In this document: piece after piece, positions 9,481 through 22,100 of the stretch
How positions within the stretch are numbered: position 1 is the stretch's first letter
How the letters are laid out: each line of letters opens with the position of its first letter
NCBI RefSeq assembly: GCF_029227915.1
Contig: NC_079882.1
Location: 32,666,001 to 32,730,000 of the forward strand
Source: Hydractinia symbiolongicarpus
Lineage: Eukaryota; Cnidaria; Hydrozoa; Anthoathecata; Hydractiniidae
Direction of reading: 5' to 3'
Length of the DNA stretch: 64,000 bases
Notes under the pieces: generated by a model
Told to the model about the DNA's origin: nothing
Databases searched by the model: none
The model's input: only the letters and a program-made list of their open reading frames with translations
Position numbers and translations under genes: made by a program

Positions 9481-12335
9481 ACGATTTCCCTAAATCCCGG
9501 ACTCGGCCCGTATAGTCAAAAGTATACAAAGAAAGTACCCAGGGAGTAAACTCATTTCCAGATCGACTTTTTAAATTATTTTTTCACCACTAAAACGCAT
9601 AAAACTTGTAGTTTTTAAAAATGTTTTCATTTTTGATGAGACGCTGAATAAAAGAAGTTTAATCGCCGGCAAACGAAAACCCGCGATTTCCCGTAAATCC
9701 CGGGCTTGGCCCGTATAGTCAAAAGTATACAAAGAAAGTAACCAGGGAGTAAACTCATTTCCCGAACGATTTTTTATATTATTTTTTTACCACTAAACGC
9801 ATGAGACTTGTAGTTTTCAAAAATATTTTCATATTTGATGGGACGCTGAATAAAAGAAGTTTAATCGCCGGCAAACAAAAATCCGCGATTTCCCGTAAAT
9901 CCCGGGCTCGGCCCGTATAGTCAAAAGTATACAAAGAAAGTACCCAGGGAGTAAACTCATTTCCCGAACGATTTTTTAAATTACTTTTTCACCACTAAAA
10001 CGCATGAGACTTGTAGTTTTTAAAAATGTTTTCATTTTTGATGAGACGCTGAATAAAAGCAGTTTAATCGCCGGCAAACGAAAACCCGCGATTTCCCGTA
10101 AATCCCGGGCTTGGCACATATAGTCAAATGTATACAAAGAAAGTACCCTGTGAGTAAACTCATTTCCAGAACGATTTTTTAAATTATTTTTTCACCACTA
10201 AAACGCATAAGACTTGTAGTTTTTAAAAATGTTTTCATTTTTGATGAGACGCTGAATAAAAAAAGTTTAATCGCCGGCAAACGAAAACCCGCGATTTCCC
10301 GTAAATTCCGAACTTGGCCCGTATAGTCGAATGTATACAAAGAAAGTACCCTGTGAGTAAACTCATTTCCAGAACGATTTTTTAAATTATTTTTTCATCA
10401 CTAAAACGCATAAGACTTGTAGGTTTTAAAAATGTTTTCATTTTTTATGAGACGCTAAATAAAAGAAGTTTAATCGCCGGCAAACGAAAACCCGCGATTT
10501 CCCGTAAATCCCGGCTTGGCCCGTATAGTCAAAAGTATACAAAGAAAGTACCCAGGGAGTAAACTCATTTCCCGAACGATTTTTTAAATTATTTTTTCAC
10601 CACTAAAACGCATGAGACTTGTAGTTTTCAAAAGTGTTTTCATTTTTGATGAGACGCTGAATAAAAGAAGTTTAAACGCCGGCAAACGAAAACCCGCGAT
10701 TTCCCGTAAATCCCGGCTTGGCCCGTATAGTCAAAAGTATACAAAGAAAGTACCCAGGGAGTAAACTCATTTCCCGAACGATTTTTTAAATTATTTTTTC
10801 ACCACTAAAACGCATGAGACTTGTAGTTTTCAAAAATGTTTTCATTTTTGATGAGACGCTGAATAAAAGCAGTTTAATCGCCGGCAAACGAAAACCGGCG
10901 ATTTCCCTAAATCCCGGACTCGGCCCGTATAGTCAAAAGTATACAAAGAAAGTACCCAGGGAGTAAACTCATTTCCAGATCGACTTTTTAAATTATTTTT
11001 TCACCACTAAAACGCATAAAACTTGTAGTTTTTAAAAATGTTTTCATTTTTGATGAGACGCTGAATAAAAGAAGTTTAATCGCCGGCAAACGAAAACCCG
11101 CGATTTCCCGTAAATCCCGGGCTTGGCCCGTATAGTCAAAAGTATACAAAGAAAGTAACCAGGGAGTAAACTCATTTCCCGAACGATTTTTTATATTATT
11201 TTTTTACCACTAAACGCATGAGACTTGTAGTTTTCAAAAATATTTTCATATTTGATGGGACGCTGAATAAAAGAAGTTTAATCGCCGGCAAACAAAAATC
11301 CGCGATTTCCCGTAAATCCCGGGCTCGGCCCGTATAGTCAAAAGTATACAAAGAAAGTACCCAGGGAGTAAACTCATTTCCCGAACGATTTTTTAAATTA
11401 CTTTTTCACCACTAAAACGCATGAGACTTGTAGTTTTTAAAAATGTTTTCATTTTTGATGAGACGCTGAATAAAAGCAGTTTAATCGCCGGCAAACGAAA
11501 ACCCGCGATTTCCCGTAAATCCCAGGCTTGGCCCGTATAGTCGAATGTATACAAAGAAAGTACCCTGTGAGTAAACTCATTTCCAGAAGGTTTTTTTAAA
11601 TTATTTTTTCACTAATAAAATGCATAAGACTTGTGGGTTTTAAAAATGTTTTCATTTTTGATGAGACGCTGAATAAAAAAAGTTTAATCGCCGGCAAACG
11701 AAAACCCGCGATTTCATGTAAATTCCGAACTTGGCCCGTATAGTCGAATGTATACAAAGAAAGTACCCTGTGAGTAAACTCATTTCCAGAACGATTTTTT
11801 AAATTATTTTTTCATCACTAAAACGCATAAGACTTGTAGGTTTTAAAAATGTTTTCATTTTTTATGAGACGCTAAATAAAAGAAGTTTAATCGCCGGCAA
11901 ACGAAAACCCGCGATTTCCCGTAAATCCCGGCTTGGCCCGTATAGTCAAAAGTATACAAAGAAAGTACCCAGGGAGTAAACTCATTTCCCGAACGATTTT
12001 TTAAATTATTTTTTCACCACTAAAACGCATGAGACTTGTAGTTTTCAAAAGTGTTTTCATTTTTGATGAGACGCTGAATAAAAGAAGTTTAAACGCCGGC
12101 AAACGAAAACCCGCGATTTCCCGTAAATCCCGGCTTGGCCCGTATAGTCAAAAGTATACAAAGAAAGTACCCAGGGAGTAAACTCATTTCCCGAACGATT
12201 TTTTAAATTATTTTTTCACCACTAAAACGCATGAGACTTGTAGTTTTCAAAAATGTTTTCATTTTTGATGAGACGCTGAATAAAAGCAGTTTAATCGCCG
12301 GCAAACGAAAACCGGCGATTTCCCTAAATCCCGGA
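9481..12335 (+). repeat. Seven-monomer (1417-bp) tandem duplication
   Basis: Rare markers repeat at a 1417-bp offset. CAGATCGACTTTTT is near 9559 and 10976, GTAAATTCCGAACTTGG at 10301 and 11718, and AAGTTTAAACGCCGGC near 10668 and 12085. The copies are roughly 9500-10916 and 10917-12333. They differ at several positions: for example GGCACATATAG occurs near 10113 only, and TGCATAAGACTTGTGGG near 11620 only. The duplication is therefore older than the 20-monomer one that overlaps it. No gene is seen. Confidence 0.85.
9764..9965 (+). repeat. Example monomer, TATATTA/GATGGGACG subtype (202 bp)
   Basis: This subtype carries a linked set of differences from the common unit. It has TTTATATTA for TTTAAATTA, TTTACCACTAAACG for TTCACCACTAAAACG (one A fewer), ATATTTTCATATTTG for ATGTTTTCATTTTTG, and GATGGGACG for GATGAGACG. 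About 30 such units occur in the window. They cluster at 0.4-6.1 kb, 9.8-23.9 kb, 33-45 kb and 54.7-58.5 kb, and I saw none at 24-33 kb or 46-54.6 kb. Confidence 0.85.
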
Positions 12336-12394
12336 CTCGGCCCGTATAGTCAAAAGTATACAAAGAAAGTACCCAGGGAGTAAACTCATTTCCA
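12193..12394 (+). repeat. Example of the common satellite monomer (202 bp)
   Basis: This unit runs between successive GAACG landmarks. The monomer is bipartite. In a 203-bp typical unit I counted 27 G+C in the first 100 bases, which carry runs of T, and 50 in the remaining 103. The GC-richer half holds GCCGGC, CCCGCGATTTCCC, the GGCCCG block and the palindrome GTATAC. By hand count there are about 11 CpG per unit against about 7 expected from base composition. I saw no CENP-B-box match. Confidence 0.9.
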
Positions 12395-12597
12395 GAACGA
12401 TTTTTTAAATTATTTTTTCACCACTAAAACGCATAAGACTTGTAGTTTTTAAAAATGTTTTCACTTTCGATGAGACGCTGAATAAAAGAAGTTTAATCGC
12501 CGGCAAACGAAAACCCGCGATTTCCCGTAAATCCCGGGCTTGGCACATATAGTCAAATGTATACCAAGAAAGTACCCTGTGAGTAAACTCATTTCCA

Positions 12598-12800
12598 GAA
12601 CGATTTTTTAAATTATTTTTTCACCACTAAAACGCATAAGACTTGTAGTTTTTAAAAAGGTTTTCATTTTTGATGAGACGCTGAATAAAAGCAGTTTAAT
12701 CGCCGGCAAACGAAAACCCGCGATTTCCCGTAAATCCCGGGCTTGGCACATATAGTCAAATGTATACAAAGAAAGTACCCTGTGAGTAAACTCATTTCCA
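12598..12800 (+). repeat. Example monomer, CCAGAACG/CGCATAAGAC subtype (203 bp)
   Basis: This unit starts after CATTTCCA rather than CATTTCCC and has CGCATAAGAC for CGCATGAGAC and TAGTTTTTAAAAA for TAGTTTTCAAAAA. The preceding boundary often reads ACCCTGTGAG rather than ACCCAGGGAG. The subtype is found across the window and commonly alternates with CCCGAACG/CGCATGAGAC units. Confidence 0.8.
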
Positions 12801-15091
12801 GAACGATTTTTTAAATTATTTTTTCACCACTAAAACGCATAAGACTTGTAGTTTTTAAAAATGTTTTCATTTTTGATGACACGCTGAATAAAAAAAGTTT
12901 AATCGCCGGCAAACGAAAACCCGCGATTTCCCGTAAATTCCGGGCTTGACCCGTATAGTCGAATGTATACAAAGAAAGTACCCTGTGAGTAAACTCATTT
13001 CCAGAACGATTTTTTAAATTATTTTTTCACCACTAAAACGCATAAGACTTGTAGGTTTTAAAAATGTTTTCATTTTTTATGAGACGCGAAATAAAAGAAG
13101 TTTAATCGCCGGCAAACGAAAACCTGCGATTTCCCGTAAATCCCGGCTTGGCCCGTATAGTCAAAAGTATACAAAGAAAGTACCCAGGGAGTAAACTCAT
13201 TTCCCGAACGATTTTTTAAATTATTTTTTCACCACTAAAACGCATGAGACTTGTAGTTTTCAAAAGTGTTTTCATTTTCGATGAGAGGCTGAATAAAAGA
13301 AGTTTAAACGCCGGCAAACGAAAACCCGCGATTTCCCGTAAATCCCGGCTTGGCCCGTATAGTCAAAAGTATACAAAGAAAGTACCCAGGGAGTAAACTC
13401 ATTTCCCGAACGATTTTTTAAATTATTTTTTCACCACTAAAACGCATGAGACTTGTAGTTTTCAAAAATGTTTTCATTTTTGATGAGACGCTGAATAAAA
13501 GCAGTTTAATCGCCGGCAAACGAAAATCCCTAAATCCCGGACTCGGCCCGTATAGTCAAAAGTATACAAAGAAAGTACCCAGGGAGTAAACTCATTTCCA
13601 GAACGATTTTTTAAATTATTTTTTCACCACTAAAACGCATAAGACTTGTAGTTTTTAAAAATGTTTTTACTTTCGATGAGACGCTGAATAAAAGAAGTTT
13701 AATCGCCGGCAAACGAAAACCCGCGATTTCCCGTAAATCCCGGGCTTGGCACATATAGTCAAATGTATACCAAGAAAGTACCCTGTGAGTAAACTCATTT
13801 CCAGAACGATTTTTTAAATTATTTTTTCACCACTAAAACGCATAAGACTTGTAGTTTTTAAAAATGTTTTCATTTTTGATGAGACGCTGAATAAAAAAAG
13901 TTTAATCGCCGGCAAACGAAAACCCGCGATTTCCCGTAAATTCCGGGCTTGGCCCGTATAGTCGAATGTATACAAAGAAAGTACCCTGTGAGTAAACTCA
14001 TTTCCAGAACGATTTTTTAAATTATTTTTTCACCACTAAAACGCATAAGACTTGTAGTTTTAAAAATGTTTTCATTTTTGATGAGACGCTAAATAAAAGA
14101 AGTTTAATCGCCGGCAAACGAAAACCCGCGATTTCCCGTAAATCCCGGCTTGGCCCGTATAGTCAAAAGTATACAAAGAAAGTACCCAGGGAGTAAACTC
14201 ATTTCCCGAACGATTTTTTAAATTATTTTTTCACCACTAAAACGCATGAGACTTGTAGTTTTCAAAAGTGTTTTCATTTTTGATGAGACGCTGAATAAAA
14301 GAAGTTTAAACGCCGGCAAACGAAAACCCGCGATTTCCCGTAAATCCCGGCTTGGCCCGTATAGTCAAAAGTATACAAAGAAAGTACCCAGGGAGTAAAC
14401 TCATTTCCCGAACGATTTTTTAAATTATTTTTTCACCACTAAAACGCATGAGACTTGTAGTTTTCAAAAATGTTTTCATTTTTGATGAGACGCTGAATAA
14501 AAGCAGTTTAATCGCCGGCAAGCGAAAACCTGCGATTTCCCTAAATCCCGGACTCGGCCCGTATAGTCAAAAGTATACAAAGAAAGTACCCAGGGAGTAA
14601 ACTCATTTCCAGAACGATTTTTTAAATTATTTTTTCACCACTAAAACGCATAAGACTTGTAGTTTTTAAAAATGTTTTCACTTTCGATGAGACGCTGAAT
14701 AAAAGAAGTTTAATCGCCGGCAAACGAAAACCCGCGATTTCCCGTAAATCCCGGGCTTGGCACATATAGTCAAATGTATACCAAGAAAGTACCCTGTGAG
14801 TAAACTCATTTCCAGAACGATTTTTTAAATTATTTTTTCACCACTAAAACGCATAAGACTTGTAGTTTTTAAAAATGTTTTCATTTTTGATGACACGCTG
14901 AATAAAAAAAGTTTAATCGCCGGCAAACGAAAACCCGCGATTTCCCGTAAATTCCGGGCTTGGCCCGTATAGTCGAATGTATACAAAGAAAGTACCCTGT
15001 GAGTAAACTCATTTCCAGAACGATTTTTTAAATTATTTTTTCACCACTAAAACGCATAAGACTTGTAGTTTTTAAAAATGTTTTCACTTTC

Positions 15092-18000
15092 GATGAGACG
15101 CTGAATAAAAGAAGTTTAATCGCCGGCAAACGAAAACCCGCGATTTCCCGTAAATCCCGGGCTTGGCCCGTATAGTCAAAAGTATACAAAGAAAGTAACC
15201 AGGGAGTAAACTCATTTCCCGAACGATTTTTTATATTATTTTTTTACCACTAAACGCATGAGACTTGTAGTTTTCAAAAATATTTTCATATTTGATGGGA
15301 CGCTGAATAAAAGAAGTTTAATCGCCGGCAAACAAAAATCCGCGATTTCCCGTAAATCCCGGGCTCGGCCCGTATAGTCAAAAGTATACAAAGAAAGTAC
15401 CCAGGGAGTAAACTCATTTCCCGAACGATTTTTTAAATTACTTTTTCACCACTAAAACGCATGAGACTTGTAGTTTTTAAAAATGTTTTCATTTTTGATG
15501 AGACGCTGAATAAAAGCAGTTTAATCGCCGGCAAACGAAAACCCGCGATTTCCCGTAAATCCCAGGCTTGGCCCGTATAGTCGAATGTATACAAAGAAAG
15601 TACCCTGTGAGTAAACTCATTTCCAGAAGGTTTTTTTAAATTATTTTTTCACTAATAAAATGCATAAGACTTGTGGGTTTTAAAAATGTTTTCATTTTTG
15701 ATGAGACGCTGAATAAAAAAAGTTTAATCGCCGGCAAACGAAAACCCGCGATTTCATGTAAATTCCGAACTTGGCCCGTATAGTCGAATGTATACAAAGA
15801 AAGTACCCTGTGAGTAAACTCATTTCCAGAACGATTTTTTAAATTATTTTTTCATCACTAAAACGCATAAGACTTGTAGGTTTTAAAAATGTTTTCATTT
15901 TTTATGAGACGCTAAATAAAAGAAGTTTAATCGCCGGCAAACGAAAACCCGCGATTTCCCGTAAATCCCGGCTTGGCCCGTATAGTCAAAAGTATACAAA
16001 GAAAGTACCCAGGGAGTAAACTCATTTCCCGAACGATTTTTTAAATTATTTTTTCACCACTAAAACGCATGAGACTTGTAGTTTTCAAAAGTGTTTTCAT
16101 TTTTGATGAGACGCTGAATAAAAGAAGTTTAAACGCCGGCAAACGAAAACCCGCGATTTCCCGTAAATCCCGGCTTGGCCCGTATAGTCAAAAGTATACA
16201 AAGAAAGTACCCAGGGAGTAAACTCATTTCCCGAACGATTTTTTAAATTATTTTTTCACCACTAAAACGCATGAGACTTGTAGTTTTCAAAAATGTTTTC
16301 ATTTTTGATGAGACGCTGAATAAAAGCAGTTTAATCGCCGGCAAACGAAAACCGGCGATTTCCCTAAATCCCGGACTCGGCCCGTATAGTCAAAAGTATA
16401 CAAAGAAAGTACCCAGGGAGTAAACTCATTTCCAGAACGATTTTTTAAATTATTTTTTCACCACTAAAACGCATAAGACTTGTAGTTTTTAAAAATGTTT
16501 TCACTTTCGATGAGACGCTGAATAAAAGAAGTTTAATCGCCGGCAAACGAAAACCCGCGATTTCCCGTAAATCCCGGGCTTGGCACATATAGTCAAATGT
16601 ATACCAAGAAAGTACCCTGTGAGTAAACTCATTTCCAGAACGATTTTTTAAATTATTTTTTCACCACTAAAACGCATAAGACTTGTAGTTTTTAAAAAGG
16701 TTTTCATTTTTGATGAGACGCTGAATAAAAGCAGTTTAATCGCCGGCAAACGAAAACCCGCGATTTCCCGTAAATCCCGGGCTTGGCACATATAGTCAAA
16801 TGTATACAAAGAAAGTACCCTGTGAGTAAACTCATTTCCAGAACGATTTTTTAAATTATTTTTTCACCACTAAAACGCATAAGACTTGTAGTTTTTAAAA
16901 ATGTTTTCATTTTTGATGACACGCTGAATAAAAAAAGTTTAATCGCCGGCAAACGAAAACCCGCGATTTCCCGTAAATTCCGGGCTTGACCCGTATAGTC
17001 GAATGTATACAAAGAAAGTACCCTGTGAGTAAACTCATTTCCAGAACGATTTTTTAAATTATTTTTTCACCACTAAAACGCATAAGACTTGTAGGTTTTA
17101 AAAATGTTTTCATTTTTTATGAGACGCGAAATAAAAGAAGTTTAATCGCCGGCAAACGAAAACCTGCGATTTCCCGTAAATCCCGGCTTGGCCCGTATAG
17201 TCAAAAGTATACAAAGAAAGTACCCAGGGAGTAAACTCATTTCCCGAACGATTTTTTAAATTATTTTTTCACCACTAAAACGCATGAGACTTGTAGTTTT
17301 CAAAAGTGTTTTCATTTTCGATGAGAGGCTGAATAAAAGAAGTTTAAACGCCGGCAAACGAAAACCCGCGATTTCCCGTAAATCCCGGCTTGGCCCGTAT
17401 AGTCAAAAGTATACAAAGAAAGTACCCAGGGAGTAAACTCATTTCCCGAACGATTTTTTAAATTATTTTTTCACCACTAAAACGCATGAGACTTGTAGTT
17501 TTCAAAAATGTTTTCATTTTTGATGAGACGCTGAATAAAAGCAGTTTAATCGCCGGCAAACGAAAATCCCTAAATCCCGGACTCGGCCCGTATAGTCAAA
17601 AGTATACAAAGAAAGTACCCAGGGAGTAAACTCATTTCCAGAACGATTTTTTAAATTATTTTTTCACCACTAAAACGCATAAGACTTGTAGTTTTTAAAA
17701 ATGTTTTTACTTTCGATGAGACGCTGAATAAAAGAAGTTTAATCGCCGGCAAACGAAAACCCGCGATTTCCCGTAAATCCCGGGCTTGGCACATATAGTC
17801 AAATGTATACCAAGAAAGTACCCTGTGAGTAAACTCATTTCCAGAACGATTTTTTAAATTATTTTTTCACCACTAAAACGCATAAGACTTGTAGTTTTTA
17901 AAAATGTTTTCATTTTTGATGAGACGCTGAATAAAAAAAGTTTAATCGCCGGCAAACGAAAACCCGCGATTTCCCGTAAATTCCGGGCTTGGCCCGTATA

Positions 18001-19132
18001 GTCGAATGTATACAAAGAAAGTACCCTGTGAGTAAACTCATTTCCAGAACGATTTTTTAAATTATTTTTTCACCACTAAAACGCATAAGACTTGTAGGTT
18101 TTAAAAATGTTTTCATTTTTGATGAGACGCTAAATAAAAGAAGTTTAATCGCCGGCAAACGAAAACCCGCGATTTCCCGTAAATCCCGGCTTGGCCCGTA
18201 TAGTCAAAAGTATACAAAGAAAGTACCCAGGGAGTAAACTCATTTCCCGAACGATTTTTTAAATTATTTTTTCACCACTAAAACGCATGAGACTTGTAGT
18301 TTTCAAAAGTGTTTTCATTTTTGATGAGACGCTGAATAAAAGAAGTTTAAACGCCGGCAAACGAAAACCCGCGATTTCCCGTAAATCCCGGCTTGGCCCG
18401 TATAGTCAAAAGTATACAAAGAAAGTACCCAGGGAGTAAACTCATTTCCCGAACGATTTTTTAAATTATTTTTTCACCACTAAAACGCATGAGACTTGTA
18501 GTTTTCAAAAATGTTTTCATTTTTGATGAGACGCTGAATAAAAGCAGTTTAATCGCCGGCAAGCGAAAACCTGCGATTTCCCTAAATCCCGGACTCGGCC
18601 CGTATAGTCAAAAGTATACAAAGAAAGTACCCAGGGAGTAAACTCATTTCCAGAACGATTTTTTAAATTATTTTTTCACCACTAAAACGCATAAGACTTG
18701 TAGTTTTTAAAAATGTTTTCACTTTCGATGAGACGCTGAATAAAAGAAGTTTAATCGCCGGCAAACGAAAACCCGCGATTTCCCGTAAATCCCGGGCTTG
18801 GCACATATAGTCAAATGTATACCAAGAAAGTACCCTGTGAGTAAACTCATTTCCAGAACGATTTTTTAAATTATTTTTTCACCACTAAAACGCATAAGAC
18901 TTGTAGTTTTTAAAAATGTTTTCATTTTTGATGACACGCTGAATAAAAAAAGTTTAATCGCCGGCAAACGAAAACCCGCGATTTCCCGTAAATTCCGGGC
19001 TTGGCCCGTATAGTCGAATGTATACAAAGAAAGTACCCTGTGAGTAAACTCATTTCCAGAACGATTTTTTAAATTATTTTTTCACCACTAAAACGCATAA
19101 GACTTGTAGGTTTTAAAAATGTTTTCATTTTT
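15092..19132 (+). repeat. Twenty-monomer (4040-bp) tandem duplication, copy B
   Basis: This is the second copy of 11052-15091 and begins where copy A ends. It carries the same private variants and indels in the same order, including GGCAAGCGAAAACC at 18558 (14517 in copy A) and GATGACACGC near 18930. Similarity to the expected continuation fails near 19100, which sets the right edge. No gene is seen. Confidence 0.92.
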
Positions 19133-22100
19133 GATGAGACGCTAAATAAAAGAAGTTTAATCGCCGGCAAACGAAAACCCGCGATTTCCCGTAAATCCCG
19201 GCTTGGCCCGTATAGTCAAAAGTATACAAAGAAAGTACCCAGGGAGTAAACTCATTTCCCGAACGATTTTTTAAATTATTTTTTCACCACTAAAACGCAT
19301 GAGACTTGTAGTTTTCAAAAGTGTTTTCATTTTTGATGAGACGCTGAATAAAAGAAGTTTAAACGCCGGCAAACGAAAACCCGCGATTTCCCGTAAATCC
19401 CGGCTTGGCCCGTATAGTCAAAAGTATACAAAGAAAGTACCCAGGGAGTAAACTCATTTCCCGAACGATTTTTTAAATTATTTTTTCACCACTAAAACGC
19501 ATGAGACTTGTAGTTTTCAAAAATGTTTTCATTTTTGATGAGACGCTGAATAAAAGCAGTTTAATCGCCGGCAAACGAAAACCTGCGATTTCCCTAAATC
19601 CCGGACTCGGCCCGTATAGTCAAAAGTATACAAAGAAAGTACCCAGGGAGTAAACTCATTTCCAGAACGATTTTTTAAATTATTTTTTCACCACTAAAAC
19701 GCATAAGACTTGTAGTTTTTAAAAATGTTTTCACTTTTGATGAGACGCTGAATAAAAGAAGTTTAATCGCCGGCAAACGAAAACCCGCGATTTCCCGTAA
19801 ATCCCGGGCTTGGCCCGTATAGTCAAAAGTATACAAAGAAATTACCCAGGGAGTAAACTCATTTCCCGAACGATTTTTTATATTATTTTTTTACCACTAA
19901 ACGCATGAGACTTGTAGTTTTCAAAAATATTTTCATATTTGATGGGACGCTGAATAAAAGAAGTTTAATCGCCGGCAAAGGAAAATCCGCGATTTCCCAT
20001 AAATCCCGGACTCGGCCCGTATAGTCAAAAGTATACAAAGAAAGTACCCAGGGAGTAAACTCATTTCCCGAACGATTTTTTAAATTATTTTTTCACCACT
20101 AAAACGCATGAGACTTGTAGTTTTCAAAAATGTTTTCATTTTTGATGAGACGCTGAATAAAAGAAGTTTAATCGCCGGCAAACGAAAACCTGCGATTTCC
20201 CGTAAATCCTGGACTCGGCCCGTATAGTCAAAAGTATACAAAGAAAGTACCCAGGGAGTAAACTCATTTCCAGAACGATTTTTTAAATTATTTTTTCACC
20301 ACTAAAACGCATAAGACTTGTGGTTTTTAAAAATGTTTTCACTTTTGATGAGACGCTGAATAAAAGAAGTTTAATCGCCGGCAAACGAAAACCCGCGATT
20401 TCCCGTAAATCCCGGGCTTGGCCCGTATAGTCAAAAGTATACAAAGAAATTACCCAGGGAGTAAACTCATTTCCCGAACGATTTTTTATATTATTTTTTT
20501 ACCACTAAACGCATGAGACTTGTAGTTTTCAAAAATATTTTCATATTTGATGGGACGCTGAATAAAAGAAGTTTAATCGCCGGCAAACGAAAATCCGCGA
20601 TTTCCCGTAAATCCCGGACTCGGCCCGTATAGTCAAAAGTATACAAAGAAAGTACCCATGGAGTAAACTCATTTCCCAAACGATTTTTTAAATTATTATT
20701 TCACCACAAAAACGCATGAGACTTGTAGTTTTTAAAAATGTTTTCATTCTTGATGAGACGCTGAATAAAAGAAGTTTAATCGCCGGCAAACGAAAACCCG
20801 CGATTTCCCGTAAATCCCGGCTTGGCCCGTATAGTCAAAAGTTTACAAAGAAAGTACCCAGGGAGTAAACTCATTTCCCGAACGATTTTTTAAATTATTT
20901 TTTCACCACTAAAACGCATGAGACTTGTAGTTTTCAAAAATGTTTTCATTTTTGATGAGACGATGAATAAAAGAAGTTTAATCGCCGGCAAACGAAAACC
21001 CGCGATTTCCCGTAAATCCCGGCTTGGCCCGTATAGTCAAAAGTTTACAAAGAAAGTACCCAGGGAGTAAACTCATTTCCCGAACGATTTTTTAATTATT
21101 TTTTCACCACTAAAACGCATGAGACTTGTAGTTTTCAAAAATGTTTTCATTTTTGATGAGACGATGAATAAAAGCAGTTTAATCGCCGGCAAACGAAAAC
21201 CTGCGATTTCCCTAAATCCCGGACTCGGCCCGTATAGTCAAAAGTATACAAAGAAAGTACCCAGGGAGTAAACTCATTTCCAGAACGATTTTTTAAAATA
21301 TTTTTTAAACACTAAAACGCATAAGACTTGCAGTTTTTAAAAATGTTTTCATTTTTGATGAGACGCTGAATAAAAGAAGTTTAATCGCCGGCAAACGAAA
21401 ACCCGCGATTTCCCGTAAATCCCGGGCTTGGCCCGTATAGTCAAAAGTATACAAAGAAAGTACCCATGGAGTAAACTCATTTCCCGAACGATTTTTTATA
21501 TTATTTTTTTACCACTAAACGCATGAGACTTGTAGTTTTCAAAAATATTTTCATATTTGATGGGACGCTGAATAAAAGAAGTTTAATCGCCGGCAAACGA
21601 AAATCCGCGATTTCCCGTAAATCCCGGACTCGGCCCGTATAGTCAAAAGTATACAAAGAAAGTACCCAGGGAGTAAACTCATTTCCCGAACGATTTTTTA
21701 AATTATTTTTTCACCACTAAAACGCATGAGACTTGTAGTTTTCAAAAATGTTTTCATTTTTGATGAGACGCTGAATAAAAGAAGTTTAATCGCCGGCAAA
21801 CGAAAACCCGCGATTTCCCGTAAATCCCAGGCTTGGCCCGCATAGTCAAAAGTATACAAAGAAAGTGCCCAGGGAGTAAACTCATTTCCCGAACGATTTT
21901 TTAAATTACTTTTTCACCACTAAAACGCATGAGACTTGTAGTTTTTAAAAAATTTTTCATTTTTGATGAGACGCTAAATAAAAGAAGTTTAATCGCCGGC
22001 AAACGAAAACCTGCGATTTTCCGTGAATCCTGGACTCGGCCCGTATAGTCAAAAGTATACAAATAAAGTACCCAGGGAGTAAACTCATTTCCCAAACGAT

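Larger units (their letters stand above)
11052..15091 (+). repeat. Twenty-monomer (4040-bp) tandem duplication, copy A
   Basis: Every rare variant I checked here recurs 4040 bp later. Examples are CCCAGGCTTGG at 11521 and 15561, TTTTTAAAAAGG ending at 12660 and 16700, GATGAGAGGCTG at 13280 and 17320, and a 9-bp deletion after CGAAAA at 13521 and 17561. A single base lost near 14060 (TAGTTTTAAAAA) shifts the later offset to 4041. Copies A and B are adjacent and nearly identical, so this is a young tandem duplication. No gene is seen in this block. Confidence 0.93.

Noticed and set aside
12193-12394. Possible hammerhead ribozyme core (TTGATGAG followed by GAATAAA)
   Set aside because: The core needs CTGATGA and GAAA placed around a short stem II, and a nearby cleavage triplet closing stem III. 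The C is replaced by T, GAAA is absent, and the only GTC is about 75 bases away. Not supported.
12193-12394. CENP-B box in the monomer
   Set aside because: The nearest candidate on the minus strand (TTTCGTTTGCCGGCGA) keeps TTCG but lacks the required A and the CGGG block.
11052-19132. Treating the near-perfect 4040-bp copies as a definite assembly error
   Set aside because: Duplications of many sizes with graded divergence occur throughout the array, so a young real duplication is equally plausible. Raw reads are needed to decide.
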